Shown here in pieces: positions 1-8,455 of a DNA stretch of 64,000 nucleotides. Where the stretch lies: assembly GCF_003323735.1 (NCBI RefSeq), contig NZ_QOIM01000036.1:1-64000 (forward strand), given 5' to 3'. The notes under the pieces are model-generated. The model did not search any database and was not told the DNA's origin. It worked only from the letters and a program-made list of their open reading frames with translations. Position 1 is the stretch's first letter, and the number at the start of each line of letters is the position of its first letter. This stretch comes from Streptomyces reniochalinae (GTDB taxonomy: Bacteria > Actinomycetota > Actinomycetes > Streptomycetales > Streptomycetaceae). The translations under genes were made by a program, and so were the position numbers.

Positions 1-296
1 TCGTGCTTGTCCATGATGGCCTTGGCCTCACGGATCCAGCCGTCCAGGTTGTCGGGGTAGGACTTGCCCTTCTCGGCCTTCTTCTCGCCGGCCTTGTCGG
101 CCTTCTTGTCGGCCTTGTCGGTCTTCTTGTCGGCCTTGTCGTCCTTGTCGGCGGCCTTGGTGGCGTGGGCCGCGGGCTTGGCCTGGGGCGCGGTGGCGGC
201 GTGGGCGGTGCCGCCCAGTGCGGTGGTGGCGATACCGGCGGCGCCCAGGAGGGTCAGGCCGGTGGTCAGCTTGGTGTTGCGCAGAGCAGTACGCAT
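1..296 (-). CDS. secreted SLT-domain lytic transglycosylase, partial
   Basis: Secreted peptidoglycan hydrolase; only the first 98 codons are in the window and the gene continues past the left edge. The start is ATG at 296, giving MRTALRNTKL followed by a hydrophobic h-region and an A-H-A signal-peptidase site near residue 32. A lysine/aspartate-rich linker of repeated ADKK-like units follows (about residues 45-78). The last visible residues (YPDNLDGWIREAKAIM) match the opening of the SLT domain found in many Streptomyces transglycosylases; the catalytic glutamate lies outside the window. The family cleaves the glycan strand of the wall. A leader of about 500 bases separates it from the divergent small gene at 815. 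Family assignment rests on this short N-terminal match. Confidence 0.72.
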   Translation of the reverse strand, partial: MRTALRNTKLTTGLTLLGAAGIATTALGGTAHAATAPQAKPAAHATKAADKDDKADKKTDKADKKADKAGEKKAEKGKSYPDNLDGWIREAKAIMDKH

Positions 297-601
297 GCGA
301 GCGGGATGCCTTTCGAGGGGGGACACATCCGGCCGCGTCTTCGGGCGTGTGCCCGGTCTCGTCGCGACCTGGGCCCACCCTGCGGACCGGCTCCCCGCCC
401 CGACAACTATGTGACGTACTATCCCGCTTCGTCCGCTTCACCGGCCGCCGTGCGCCACTCCACCCCACCCTCCCGGCCCCGGCCCCTCGGACATCCGAAG
501 GCGCTTCGTATGTGACCTGGCCCCTATGGGTGCCCTCACAATCCAACGGCTTCTGCGGTGAGTTGATCGCACAGACGGTCCAGAAATCCCTCACCGTGGG
601 T

Positions 602-652
602 CACCGTTCCGCCCCCCGGTTCGCACGGGGGGACGCCGACGGCGGAACGGTG
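602..652. repeat. nested perfect inverted repeat in divergent leader
   Basis: Outer arms CACCGTTCCGCC (602-613) and GGCGGAACGGTG (641-652) are perfectly complementary. Within them a run of six C (612-617) faces six G (627-632). The element lies between two divergently transcribed genes (296 minus, 815 plus), so it is not a normal 3-prime terminator for either. It could be an attenuator in a leader RNA or a protein-binding site. The rest of 297-814 holds no gene I can support; a weak minus-strand CATAGT box at 406-411 may belong to the transglycosylase promoter. Confidence 0.5.
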
Positions 653-814
653 GGGACGACCGCTCTCGCGAAAGACCGCAATACGGGCTTTCAGTAAGGC
701 GGTATGCTGAGCGTGCTCCACCTCATCCGCATGAACCGCCCCTCGCCGTACGCCAGTTCGGCCAGGGGGAAGCGCCCGGCTCCGGGCCGGGCATCGGATG
801 AAGGGAGGGGCGCC

Positions 815-949
815 GTGGACGGAGACACCCCCGGCGAACCGCAGAGGTTGAGACCGCTGACCCGCTACGAGCGGTGCAGCATCATCGTCCAGAGCCTCGA
901 AGCGGTCGCCCTGGTGGCGCTCGCCGCGGTAGCGCAGTTCGCGCGGTAA
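815..949 (+). CDS. small single-pass membrane protein, 44 aa
   Basis: A 44-residue protein starting at GTG 815, chosen because a strong ribosome-binding site (AGGGAGGGG, 802-810) sits 4 bases upstream. After a polar N-terminus, residues from about 15 on (LTRYERCSIIVQSLEAVAL) run into a hydrophobic stretch rich in A, V and L to the end, so it is predicted to be a single-span or membrane-attached peptide. I do not recognise a named family. It stands alone, is followed by a hairpin at 1034-1071, and is divergent from the transglycosylase. Codon third positions are GC-biased as in neighbouring genes, supporting translation. Function unknown. Confidence 0.5.
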   Translation: MDGDTPGEPQRLRPLTRYERCSIIVQSLEAVALVALAAVAQFAR

Positions 950-1033
950 CCCCCCGCGCAGGTCCGGTTGAGACCACTCGCTGACATACAGCGAGCCCGG
1001 TCTACGAGAGATCGACCGGGCCCGCGAACTGCG

Positions 1034-1071
1034 ACGAAGGCCCCTCGGATGCCGCCGGGGGGTCTCTTCGT
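1034..1071 (+). terminator. hairpin after small gene
   Basis: ACGAAG (1034-1039) pairs with CTTCGT (1066-1071), and the intervening CCCC and GGGG runs extend the stem imperfectly. It lies 85 bases downstream of the 44-aa gene and fits a Streptomyces-type terminator without a U tract. A second stem, CCCGGTC with GACCGGG, lies just upstream at about 990-1022. Confidence 0.45.
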
Positions 1072-1173
1072 GCCGGAGAGGCCCCTACTTGCGACCCCGC
1101 CGACTCTTAAGACTCTACACGGCGTTGCACATCCGCGTATCGGGATGTATTGAGGCTCCCCGCACCGCGAGGA

Positions 1174-1206
1174 TGCCCTCTTCCCGGGAGTCTGGGGAAG
1201 AGGGCA
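1174..1206 (-). terminator. terminator of the M24 peptidase gene
   Basis: Perfect 12-base arms TGCCCTCTTCCC (1174-1185) and GGGAAGAGGGCA (1195-1206) with a 9-base loop, placed 10 bases past the stop codon of the minus-strand peptidase gene at 1216. Confidence 0.75.
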
Positions 1207-1215
1207 GCTCGTGTG

Positions 1216-2358
1216 TCAGGGGAGGACGGTCAGTTCGCGGTCGGTGGTGTTCAGTCGTTCCCCGCCATCCTCGGTGCAGACCACGATGTCCTCGATGCGT
1301 GCGCCGTACCGGTCCTTGAGGTAGATGCCGGGCTCGACGGAGAAGGCCATGCCGGGTGCCAGCGGCTGCCGGCTGCCGGCGACGATGTAGGGCTCCTCGT
1401 GGCTCTCCAGGCCGATCCCGTGCCCCGTGCGGTGGATGAAGTGCGCGCCGAAGCCCGCCTGTGTGATCAGGTTCCGCCCGACGGCGTCCAGCTCCTCGGC
1501 GGTGAGGCCCGGACGCACGGCTTCGGTCTGTGCACGCTGCGCGCGCAGGAGCACGTCGTGGAGCCGGCGGAACTCCTCGGGCGGCTCGCCCACCACGTAC
1601 ACGCGGGTCGAGTCGGAGCAGTAACCCTCCGCAGTGGTGCCGCCGATGTCGACCACCACGGGATCACCGGGCCTGATCACCCGGTCGGACAGCTCGTGGT
1701 GCGGGCTGGCGCTGTGCGGTCCCGAGCCGACGATGACGAAGTCGACCCGGGCATGGCCCTCGGCGGCGATCGCGGTCGCGATGTCCCGGCCGACCTCGCG
1801 TTCGGTACGCCCGGCTCGCAGCCATTCCCCCATGCGGGTGTGCACGCGGTCGATGGCCGCCCCTGCGCGCCGCAGCGCCGCGACCTCACGCGGTGTCTTC
1901 CGCGTCCTCAGCACGCCCAGCACGGTGCCGGCCAGCTCCTGCTCCGCTCGGGGCAGGGCGGCTCGGAAGGCGAGCGTCTTCTCGGCCCACATGTGGTTGT
2001 CGACGCCAACGCGCTCGGCCGAGGCGGGCAGCCGGGAGGCGATGACGGCGTAGGGGTCCTCGGTCTCCTGCCAGGCGAGGATCTCCACGCCCAGCGCCCC
2101 GGCGGGTGAGGCCTGCGCGGCCGGCTCCTCCAGGGCGGGCACCAGCAGGAAGGGCCGGCCCTCGGCCGGGAGGACCAGGCAGGTCAGCCGCTCCAGTTGC
2201 ATGGCGTCGTAACCGGTCAGATACCGCAGGTCGGCTCCGGGGGAGATCAGCAGGGCGTCCAGCCCCGCCTCCGAGGCGGCGGTACGGACGCGATCGAGGC
2301 GGTCGGCCGGATAGAGGTCCTGGTCGGACTCGGTCGTGGTGTCGGTCCGGTGGTGCAT
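1216..2358 (-). CDS. M24 family Xaa-Pro aminopeptidase/dipeptidase
   Basis: Cytoplasmic metallopeptidase of the pita-bread (M24B) family, 380 aa; the family removes N-terminal residues preceding proline or cleaves X-Pro dipeptides. The N-terminal creatinase-like domain holds the typical SPGADLRYLTGY segment. The C-terminal catalytic domain shows the two-metal ligands in order: DIGG and CSDSTR (aspartates near 237 and 249), HRTGHGIG (histidine near 313), SVEPG (glutamate near 342) and RIEDIV (glutamate near 356). Start ATG 2358 is preceded by GGGAGAAG at good spacing; a longer upstream reading frame exists but lacks a better site. It is monocistronic, with its own terminator. The exact substrate cannot be read from sequence. 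Confidence 0.9.
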   Translation of the reverse strand: MHHRTDTTTESDQDLYPADRLDRVRTAASEAGLDALLISPGADLRYLTGYDAMQLERLTCLVLPAEGRPFLLVPALEEPAAQASPAGALGVEILAWQETEDPYAVIASRLPASAERVGVDNHMWAEKTLAFRAALPRAEQELAGTVLGVLRTRKTPREVAALRRAGAAIDRVHTRMGEWLRAGRTEREVGRDIATAIAAEGHARVDFVIVGSGPHSASPHHELSDRVIRPGDPVVVDIGGTTAEGYCSDSTRVYVVGEPPEEFRRLHDVLLRAQRAQTEAVRPGLTAEELDAVGRNLITQAGFGAHFIHRTGHGIGLESHEEPYIVAGSRQPLAPGMAFSVEPGIYLKDRYGARIEDIVVCTEDGGERLNTTDRELTVLP

Positions 2359-2798
2359 CACTTCTCCCAGGGGTTGGGCGGGCCGCAGCGGCCGGAGACG
2401 CATGCCGTCGTCCCGGAACGCGGCGCCCCGGCGCCTAGAGGGTGGGATCGAGGCCGCGCACGCGTGCGCGGGTGGTACCCCAGCCAGTCGGCGCCCAAAG
2501 CGCGAGCCGTCCCGGGCAGGGCCGGGGCGTCGGTGCGTGAGCGCGTCGCCCACTCGCCCGACACCTCTACCGGGCGCCGGTCGGGCCCCTGCACGCCCGC
2601 CGTGTCGCCTCGTGACACCCCTGACACGACGGGACGCGGAAGACAGCGGTCATGCCGCGCATGCTCGCAGGGTGCCGTGGCCCGTACAACCGGATTCCCC
2701 GCGCGGGTACGTCCGCGTCTCCCCGCCCCAGCTCCCGTCCCCGGCGCGGGGCCGAGCGCCCAGGTGCTCCCGGACTGATGAGCACGGCCTCCGGCCTG
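2359..2798. other. intergenic region, no gene supported
   Basis: About 440 bases between the start of the peptidase gene and the terminator of the YciO-type gene. Open frames exist on both strands only because the sequence is very GC-rich; none has a ribosome site or recognisable protein. It should contain the peptidase promoter, but I cannot pick out convincing -35/-10 boxes. Confidence 0.5.
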
Positions 2799-2853
2799 GC
2801 CCGGGTCCGACCGGACCCCGGGCCGGGCCGGGACCCCGGGCCCGGCCCGGCCC
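2799..2853 (-). terminator. double GC-rich hairpin after YciO-type gene
   Basis: Two consecutive stems lie just downstream of the minus-strand gene ending at 2864. The nearer one has perfect 13-base arms GGGCCGGGCCGGG (2820-2832) and CCCGGCCCGGCCC (2841-2853). The farther one pairs CCCGGGTCCG (2800-2809) with CGGACCCCGGG with one bulged C. Confidence 0.65.
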
Positions 2854-2863
2854 CTGGTTCCGG

Positions 2864-3484
2864 TCACATGAAGCGTGCGGGGTCGCCCGCCCCCTGCCGT
2901 ACGATCTCGGGAGCCTCGCCGGAGAAGTCCACCACCGTGGTGGGCTCGGTGCCGCAGTCACCGGAGTCGACCACGGCGTCCACCACATGGTCGAGCCGCT
3001 CCTTGATCTCCCAGCCCTGGGTCATCGGCTCCTCCTCGTCGGGCAGCAGGAGGGTGCTGGAGAGCAGCGGCTCACCGAGTTCGGCCAGCAGCGTCTGAGT
3101 GACCACGTGGTCGGGGATGCGGACTCCGACCGTCTTCTTCTTCGGGTGGAGCAGCTTGCGCGGCACTTCCTTCGTGGCGGGGAGGATGAAGGTGTAGCGG
3201 CCGGGTGTCGCCGCCTTGACCGCGCGGAACACGTCGTTGTCGACATGGACGAACTGGCCCAGCTGCGCGAAGTTCTGGCACATGAGCGTGAAGTGATGGC
3301 GTTCGTCGAGATTGCGGATGGACCGGATGCGGGTCATGCCGTCGCGGCTGCCCAGCTGGCATCCCAGAGCGAAACAGGAGTCCGTCGGGTACGCGATGAG
3401 CGCGCCCGCCCGGATACTGTCGGTCACCGTGCGGACGGTGCGTGGCTGCGGGTTGTCGGGATGCACGTCGAAGTACTTCGCCAT
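2864..3484 (-). CDS. YrdC/Sua5/YciO family protein (threonylcarbamoyl-AMP synthase-like)
   Basis: A 206-aa single-domain protein of the YrdC/Sua5 fold. Sua5/TsaC members make threonylcarbamoyl-AMP for tRNA t6A synthesis; this shorter, C-terminally divergent form is closer to YciO, whose role is less certain. Visible landmarks are AYPTDSCFALGCQLG (residues about 33-47, the nucleotide/threonine pocket), the KxR-type basic segment around RSIRNLDERHHFTLMC, PGRYTFILPATKEVPRK and VGVRIPDH. Start ATG 3484 has only a weak ribosome site but begins the conserved N-terminal strand. It is a single gene between its own double terminator and the terminator of the aconitase gene. Streptomyces usually carries another Sua5 with a C-terminal domain, so this is likely a paralogue. 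Confidence 0.82.
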   Translation of the reverse strand: MAKYFDVHPDNPQPRTVRTVTDSIRAGALIAYPTDSCFALGCQLGSRDGMTRIRSIRNLDERHHFTLMCQNFAQLGQFVHVDNDVFRAVKAATPGRYTFILPATKEVPRKLLHPKKKTVGVRIPDHVVTQTLLAELGEPLLSSTLLLPDEEEPMTQGWEIKERLDHVVDAVVDSGDCGTEPTTVVDFSGEAPEIVRQGAGDPARFM

Positions 3485-3536
3485 CTGTCGAGCCTATGCG
3501 CACCGGCGCCTCGTCTCCCACGGCAGGTGCCGTGTG

Positions 3537-3578
3537 TGCCCGCCCACACCGGAAGGCCGGTTCCGGTGTGGGCGGGCA
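3537..3578 (-). terminator. strong terminator after aconitase gene
   Basis: Perfect 18-base arms (3537-3554 and 3561-3578) around a GGCCGG loop, 67 bases past the stop of the minus-strand aconitase gene at 3646. The core is CCCACACCGGAA paired with TTCCGGTGTGGG. Confidence 0.8.
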
Positions 3579-3645
3579 GGCCGGGACCCCGGTCAACCGG
3601 TGTCGGCCGGCGCGTCGGGTCCGCCGCCGCGTCGGACGGCGGGCT

Positions 3646-5604
3646 TCACTCCGCGGCCAGTGCAGGGATGATGCCACCGGCGAGGACGAGGGAGCGCTGG
3701 CGCGGGGAGAGGCGGTGGCGTACCGCGTACTCCTGGTCGCGGGTCTGGTTGCGCAGGCGCAGCACGGGTTCGGCGTCGGGGGCGAGTGCGGCGCGCAGGC
3801 CGGACAGGTGGAGTGTGTCGCCCTCGCGGACGCGTTCGTAGTCGCCGCCGTCCTCGAACTCCAGCGGCAGGACACCGAAGTTGACGAGGTTCTGCCAGTG
3901 GATGCGGGCGAAGGAGCGTGCCACCACGGCCCGCAGCCCCAGGTACCTGGGTGTGATGGCGGCGTGCTCGCGCGAGGAGCCCTGTCCGTAGTTCTCGCCG
4001 CCGACGACGAGGTAGAAGCCGTCGTGTTCCCGCGCCCGGCGCGGATGCTCGGGGTCGAGCCGGGTGAAGGTGAACTCGGCGAGTTGGGGGATGTTCGACC
4101 GGTAGGGCAGCGCCTTCGCCCCGGCGGGGGAGATCTCGTCGGTGGAGACGTTGTCCGCGGTCTTGAGCAGTACGGGGGCCGTCAGGGTGTCGGGGAGGGG
4201 GTCGAGGTCGGGCAGCGCGGAGATGTTCGGGCCCCGTTGCAGCTCCACCGTCAGGGCCTCCTGCTCGGGCAGCGGGGGCTCCAGCATGCCGGTGTTGACG
4301 GAAGCGTGCTCGGGCAGGCGGAGCGAGGGCGGAGCGGTCCCGGTTTCCGCGGCCCAGTCGCGGGGATCGGTGAGGGTCCCGGTCAGGGCGGAGGCCGCCG
4401 CCGTCTCGGGTGAGCACAGCCACACGGAGTCCTCCTCCGTGCCGGAGCGGCCGGGGAAGTTGCGGGGCATGGTCCGCAGCGAGTTGCGGCCCGCGGCCGG
4501 GGCCTGGCCCATGCCGATGCAGCCCAGGCAGCCACTCTGGTGCAGCCGTGCGCCCGCCGCGATCAGGTCGAACGTGCCGCCGGAGCGGGTGAGGTCCTGG
4601 AGGATCTCGCGGGAGGTGGGGTTGATGTCGAGGCTGACGCCGTCCGCGGTGCGCCGGTCCTTGACCATGGCCGCCGCGACCGCGAAGTCCCGCAGCCCGG
4701 GGTTGGCGGAGGAGCCGATGACGCACTGGGAGACCGGCTCGCCCGCCACCTGGCGCACGGGCACCACGTCGCCGGGCGAGGAGGGCTGTGCGACCAGCGG
4801 CTCCAGTGCCGACAGGTCGATCTCCTCGTCGAGGTCGTAGGTGGCGTCGGGCGCGGCGCTGATCTTTGTGAAGTCCGCCTCCCGGCCCTCGGCGCGCAGG
4901 AAGTCGCGTACGGCGTCGTCGGACGGGAAGACCGTGGCGGTCGCGCCCAGCTCCGCGCCCATGTTGGCGATGACGTGGCGGTCCATGGCCGTCAGCGAGG
5001 CCAGGCCAGGACCGTGGTACTCGATGATCCGGTTCACGCCGCCCTTGACGCCGTGTCGCCGCAGCATCTCCAGGATCACGTCCTTGGCGCTCACCCAGGG
5101 CGGCAGCTCGCCGGTCAGCCGTACGCCCCAGATCTGCGGCATGCGGACGTAGAGGGGCCGCCCGGCAATCGCCAGCGCCACCTCGAGACCGCCCACGCCG
5201 ACCGCCAGCATGCCCAGCGAACCCGCCGCACACGTGTGCGAGTCCGATCCGGCCAGAGTCTTCCCAGGGACGCCGAAGCGCTGCATGTGAGTGGGGTGCG
5301 AGACCCCGTTGCCGGGCTTGGAGTACCACAGGCCGAAGCGGTTGGCGGCGGAGCGCAGAAAGGCGTGGTCCTCGGCGTTGCGCTCGTCGGCCTGGAGAAT
5401 GTTGTGGTCGACGTACTGGACGCTGACCTCGGTCCGGGCCCGGTCGAGGCCCAGCGCCTCCAGCTCCTGCATCACCAGGGTGCCCGTGGCGTCCTGGGTC
5501 AGCGTCTGGTCGACCCGCAACCCGATCTCCTCGCCGACCTCGGCCTTCCCCTCGACGAGGTGGGTGTCGACGAGACGCTGCGCGACGGTGCCGTGTGCCG
5601 GCAT
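3646..5604 (-). CDS. aconitate hydratase, short Aquifex-type
   Basis: A 4Fe-4S dehydratase of 652 aa that should interconvert citrate and isocitrate in the cytoplasm. The length matches the short putative-aconitase subfamily rather than the about 900-aa AcnA used in the actinobacterial TCA cycle. The cluster cysteines are visible in SDSHTCAAGS (near 120) and SGCLGCIGMG (near 360). The C-terminal swivel domain carries the substrate-binding GENYGQGSSREHAA segment (near 545). The start ATG 5604 begins MPAHGTVAQRLVDTH and has an AAGGAGGGGAC ribosome site upstream. It is monocistronic with a strong terminator. A second, housekeeping aconitase elsewhere in the genome is expected, so this copy may serve a side pathway; related hydro-lyases such as homoaconitase are an alternative. 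Confidence 0.88.
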   Translation of the reverse strand: MPAHGTVAQRLVDTHLVEGKAEVGEEIGLRVDQTLTQDATGTLVMQELEALGLDRARTEVSVQYVDHNILQADERNAEDHAFLRSAANRFGLWYSKPGNGVSHPTHMQRFGVPGKTLAGSDSHTCAAGSLGMLAVGVGGLEVALAIAGRPLYVRMPQIWGVRLTGELPPWVSAKDVILEMLRRHGVKGGVNRIIEYHGPGLASLTAMDRHVIANMGAELGATATVFPSDDAVRDFLRAEGREADFTKISAAPDATYDLDEEIDLSALEPLVAQPSSPGDVVPVRQVAGEPVSQCVIGSSANPGLRDFAVAAAMVKDRRTADGVSLDINPTSREILQDLTRSGGTFDLIAAGARLHQSGCLGCIGMGQAPAAGRNSLRTMPRNFPGRSGTEEDSVWLCSPETAAASALTGTLTDPRDWAAETGTAPPSLRLPEHASVNTGMLEPPLPEQEALTVELQRGPNISALPDLDPLPDTLTAPVLLKTADNVSTDEISPAGAKALPYRSNIPQLAEFTFTRLDPEHPRRAREHDGFYLVVGGENYGQGSSREHAAITPRYLGLRAVVARSFARIHWQNLVNFGVLPLEFEDGGDYERVREGDTLHLSGLRAALAPDAEPVLRLRNQTRDQEYAVRHRLSPRQRSLVLAGGIIPALAAE

Positions 5605-5954
5605 GGCGTCCCCTCCTTTGCTCTCGGGTGCGCGCGGCCCGGCGGCGGCCGGCCGATGCCGAGTACCCCGCGCACGCCGTACCCACGCGCTCGATCACCC
5701 CTGGGCGTACACACCGTGACAATGGGCAGCTCTGTGTGATCAAACCTTCCGGTGTCTCGTCCGGTTGCCGCGGCACTGGGCCGGTGGCGGGGGTGCACGA
5801 AGCGCGGCCTGTGGCGGGCCACGTCGCCGGCACGAAAATCATGGTCCGCCCCCTGTCGCACGGGGCGGCCCGTTCCTAAGCTCTGTCCGCAGCCATCCGA
5901 TGTATCGAACCTTGTAGGTGCGCCAGCACCGACTGACGGAAGGCGACGGCGCCC
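5605..5954. promoter_or_regulatory. divergent region with perfect CATCNGATG operator (5894-5902)
   Basis: This 350-base gap lies between the aconitase gene and the GH95 remnant. It contains no gene. At 5894-5902 it carries CATCCGATG, a 9-base palindrome around a central base. The same motif, with one mismatch each, recurs twice around the fuc operon promoter (6949-6957, 7009-7017). This suggests the fucosidase gene was once controlled by the same FadR/GntR-like regulator, whose gene is not in the window. Confidence 0.5.
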
Positions 5955-6818
5955 GTGATCCGTCCACACACCTTCTCCGGTCACTCCGACTCCAACGGCT
6001 GGATGTGGCACCCGGCAGGCAACGCCTGGCTGTGCAACTCCCTGTACGAGCACTACCAGTACACCGGGGACACGAAGCACCTCGAGAAGACCTACCCGCT
6101 GCTCAAGGGGGCGTGCGAGTTCTGGGAGGCGCGGCTCGTCGAGGTGACGGTGACCGACCCCGGCACGGGGCGGGAGCGCCGGGTCCTCGTCGACGACCAC
6201 GACTGGTCACCCGAGCACGGTCCCCAGGACGCGCGCGGCATCACCTACGCGCAGGAGCTGCTCTGGCAGCTGTTCGGCAACTACGGCGCCGCGGCGGACG
6301 AACTCGGCAGGGACGCCTCGTTCGCCCGCGCCGTCGCAGGTCTGCGCTCCCGGCTCCACCTGCCGGGCGTCAGCTCCACCACCGGGTGGCTGAAGGAGTG
6401 GATGTCCGAGGAGAACCTGGGGGAGAAGGAGCACCGCCATCTCTCCCCGCTGGTGGGTCTCTTCCCCGGCGACAGGATCACCGTCGAGGACTCACCCGCC
6501 GACGTGCTCGACGGGGTCTTCGGTGTTCCAGATCGACGCCAACTTCGGTACGCCGGTGGCGATGATCGAGATGCTCGCCCCGTCACGCCCCGGGCGCATC
6601 GACCTCTGCCGGTGCTGCCGGACGCGTGGGCGAAGGCGGGGCGTGTCACCGGCATCGGGCTGCGCGGCGGGCTGCGGCTCGATCTGGCGTGGGCCGAGGG
6701 CGCTTTCACCGAGGCGACTCTCCGCGGTGCGGCGGGAACCCGGGTGACGGTGGTGGCGGAGGGCCGGCGAAGGGAGGTGGCCCTTCCGGACGGCGGGGTC
6801 GTCACCCTGCGGCCCTGA
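5955..6818 (+). pseudogene. GH95 alpha-L-fucosidase remnant
   Basis: Intact GH95 enzymes are about 750-800 aa and release L-fucose from glycans. Here only the second half of the (alpha/alpha)6 catalytic domain and the C-terminal domain remain. The first piece reads WHPAGNAWLCNSLYEHYQYT through the catalytic-region DWSPEHGP to HRHLSPLVGLFPGD. About 90 residues are then missing near 6510, and the hallmark FQIDANFG appears in another frame at 6521-6606. The original frame resumes near 6609 with LPVLPDAW and runs to the stop at 6818. There is no N-terminal half and no plausible start. Loss of this gene leaves the fucose operon next door without a linked hydrolase. Confidence 0.85.
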
Positions 6819-6945
6819 GCGCGGACCGGGAGGGGAGGAGGCCACCGGTGCGCGCCGCTCCGTGAAGTACAGCCCGCACGCCCAGCACACGAGCCCTGCA
6901 AGCCCCGCGCGCACCGCGCACACCGCGGTATCGAGTGGCGCGAAA

Positions 6946-7020
6946 AGAGATCCGATGTTTCCTTGCGCGGCTCGGTCGCCGGGAATAGTGTCGACTAGGT
7001 CGTTCAGTCATCCGATCTCT
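6946..7020 (+). promoter_or_regulatory. fuc operon promoter with flanking operators
   Basis: A good vegetative promoter is visible: TTGCGC (6963-6968), a 17-base spacer, TAGTGT (6986-6991). It is bracketed by AGAGATCCGATG (6946-6957) and CATCCGATCTCT (7009-7020), which form an inverted repeat with one mismatch. Each also contains a CATCNGATG-like half operator. The downstream site overlaps the expected transcription start, a typical repressor position. The 5-prime leader to the TTG start is about 90 bases. Confidence 0.65.
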
Positions 7021-7087
7021 GAGGCGTTGGATGCTCCGTCGACGCAACGGTGGCGCCGCCGCGGGGCAGGCTGCGAAAGGAACCCAG

Positions 7088-8455
7088 TTGTCCGCAGACG
7101 TTGCACGGATCATCGCGATGGACACCTACGACGTCCGTTTCCCGACCTCCAGACAGCTGGACGGTTCGGACGCGATGAACCCGGACCCCGACTACTCCGC
7201 CGCGTACGTCGTCCTGCGCACCGACGCCGGCGAGGGGCTCGACGGTCACGGTTTCACCTTCACGATCGGACGGGGCAACGACGTGCAGGTCGCTGCCGTC
7301 GAGGCGCTGCGCGGGCACGTGGTCGGACGGCCGGTCGCCGAGCTGTGCGCGGACCCGGCGTCGCTGAGCAGAGCCCTGACCGGGGACAGCCAACTGCGCT
7401 GGCTCGGTCCCGAGAAGGGCGTCATGCACATGGCTGTCGGCGCGGTCGTCAACGCGGCCTGGGACCTCGCGGCCAGGCAGGCGGGCAAGCCCCTGTGGAA
7501 GCTGCTGGCCGACGCCGAGCCCGCGTGGCTGGTCTCCCAGATCGACTTCCGCTACCTGACCGACGCGCTGACCGAACAGGAGGCGCTCGACCTGCTGCGC
7601 CGTGCCCGCACGGGCCGCGAGGCCAGGGAGGAGGAGCTGCACCGCAAGGGCTACCCGGCCTACACCACCTCGCCGGGCTGGCTCGGATATCCGGACGAGA
7701 AGCTCGCCCGGCTCGCCGAGGAAGCCATGGCGGCGGGCTTCCGGCAGATCAAGCTGAAGGTGGGCGCCGACCTCCAGGACGACATCCGGCGCTGCCGCAC
7801 CGCCCGCGAGGTCGTCGGGCCGGGCTTCCGCATGGCCATCGACGCCAACCAGCGCTGGGACGTGTCCGAGGCCGTCGCCTGGACGAGTCGGCTGGCCGAG
7901 TTCGACCCGTACTGGATCGAGGAGCCGACCAGCCCCGACGACGTGCTCGGGCACGCCGCGATCCGGCGCGCGGTGGCACCGGTCAAGGTCGCCACAGGCG
8001 AGCACGCGCACAACCGGGTGGTCTTCAAGCAGCTGCTCCAGGCGGACGCGATCGACGTGCTGCAACTCGACGCCGCCCGGGTCGGCGGGGTCAACGAGAA
8101 CCTGGCGATCCTGCTGCTGGCCGCGAAGTTCGGCGTGCCGGTGTGCCCGCACGCGGGCGGTGTCGGCCTGTGCGAACTGGTGCAGCACCTGTCGATGTTC
8201 GACTTCGTGGCGGTGTCGGGCACGACCGAGGACCGGGTCATCGAGTACGTCGACCACCTGCACGAGCACTTCCTCGACCCGGTCGTGATCCGGGACGGGC
8301 ACTACGCCGCACCGCTCGCCCCGGGCTACTCCGCCACCATGAGCCCGGAGTCGATCGCCGCCTACACCTATCCATACGGCCGCTTCTGGGCCGCCGACCT
8401 CACCCGGCGCGGCGACGGCCAGGGCGCCACCGACCCCGCGGAGGCCCAGGCATGA
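7088..8455 (+). CDS. L-fuconate dehydratase (enolase superfamily)
   Basis: A 455-aa member of the mandelate racemase branch of the enolase superfamily, close to L-fuconate dehydratase, which converts L-fuconate to 2-keto-3-deoxy-L-fuconate. Diagnostic pieces are the KLKVG catalytic lysine motif (near 223), the metal ligands in IDANQRW (near 252), EEPTSPDD (near 278) and TGEHAHN (near 304), and [15 protein letters not shown], characteristic of FucD. Start TTG 7088 is chosen because GAAAGGAA (7075-7082) lies just upstream and the family N-terminus begins here; the in-frame ATG at 7031 has no ribosome site. It is the first gene of a five-gene operon and overlaps the next by four bases. Confidence 0.9.
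   Translation: MSADVARIIAMDTYDVRFPTSRQLDGSDAMNPDPDYSAAYVVLRTDAGEGLDGHGFTFTIGRGNDVQVAAVEALRGHVVGRPVAELCADPASLSRALTGDSQLRWLGPEKGVMHMAVGAVVNAAWDLAARQAGKPLWKLLADAEPAWLVSQIDFRYLTDALTEQEALDLLRRARTGREAREEELHRKGYPAYTTSPGWLGYPDEKLARLAEEAMAAGFRQIKLKVGADLQDDIRRCRTAREVVGPGFRMAIDANQRWDVSEAVAWTSRLAEFDPYWIEEPTSPDDVLGHAAIRRAVAPVKVATGEHAHNRVVFKQLLQADAIDVLQLDAARVGGVNENLAILLLAAKFGVPVCPHAGGVGLCELVQHLSMFDFVAVSGTTEDRVIEYVDHLHEHFLDPVVIRDGHYAAPLAPGYSATMSPESIAAYTYPYGRFWAADLTRRGDGQGATDPAEAQA

Noticed and set aside
297-814. c-di-AMP (ydaO-type) riboswitch upstream of the transglycosylase gene
   Set aside because: Such elements precede wall-hydrolase genes in Streptomyces, but I could not find the conserved core sequences in this leader.
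2359-2867. Minus-strand gene between peptidase and YciO-type genes
   Set aside because: Open only because of GC content; no start site, repetitive composition and it overlaps the double terminator.
3593-5842. 749-codon open frame on the minus strand overlapping the aconitase
   Set aside because: Arginine/glycine/proline-rich shadow translation in another frame of the aconitase gene; no ribosome site and no family resemblance.
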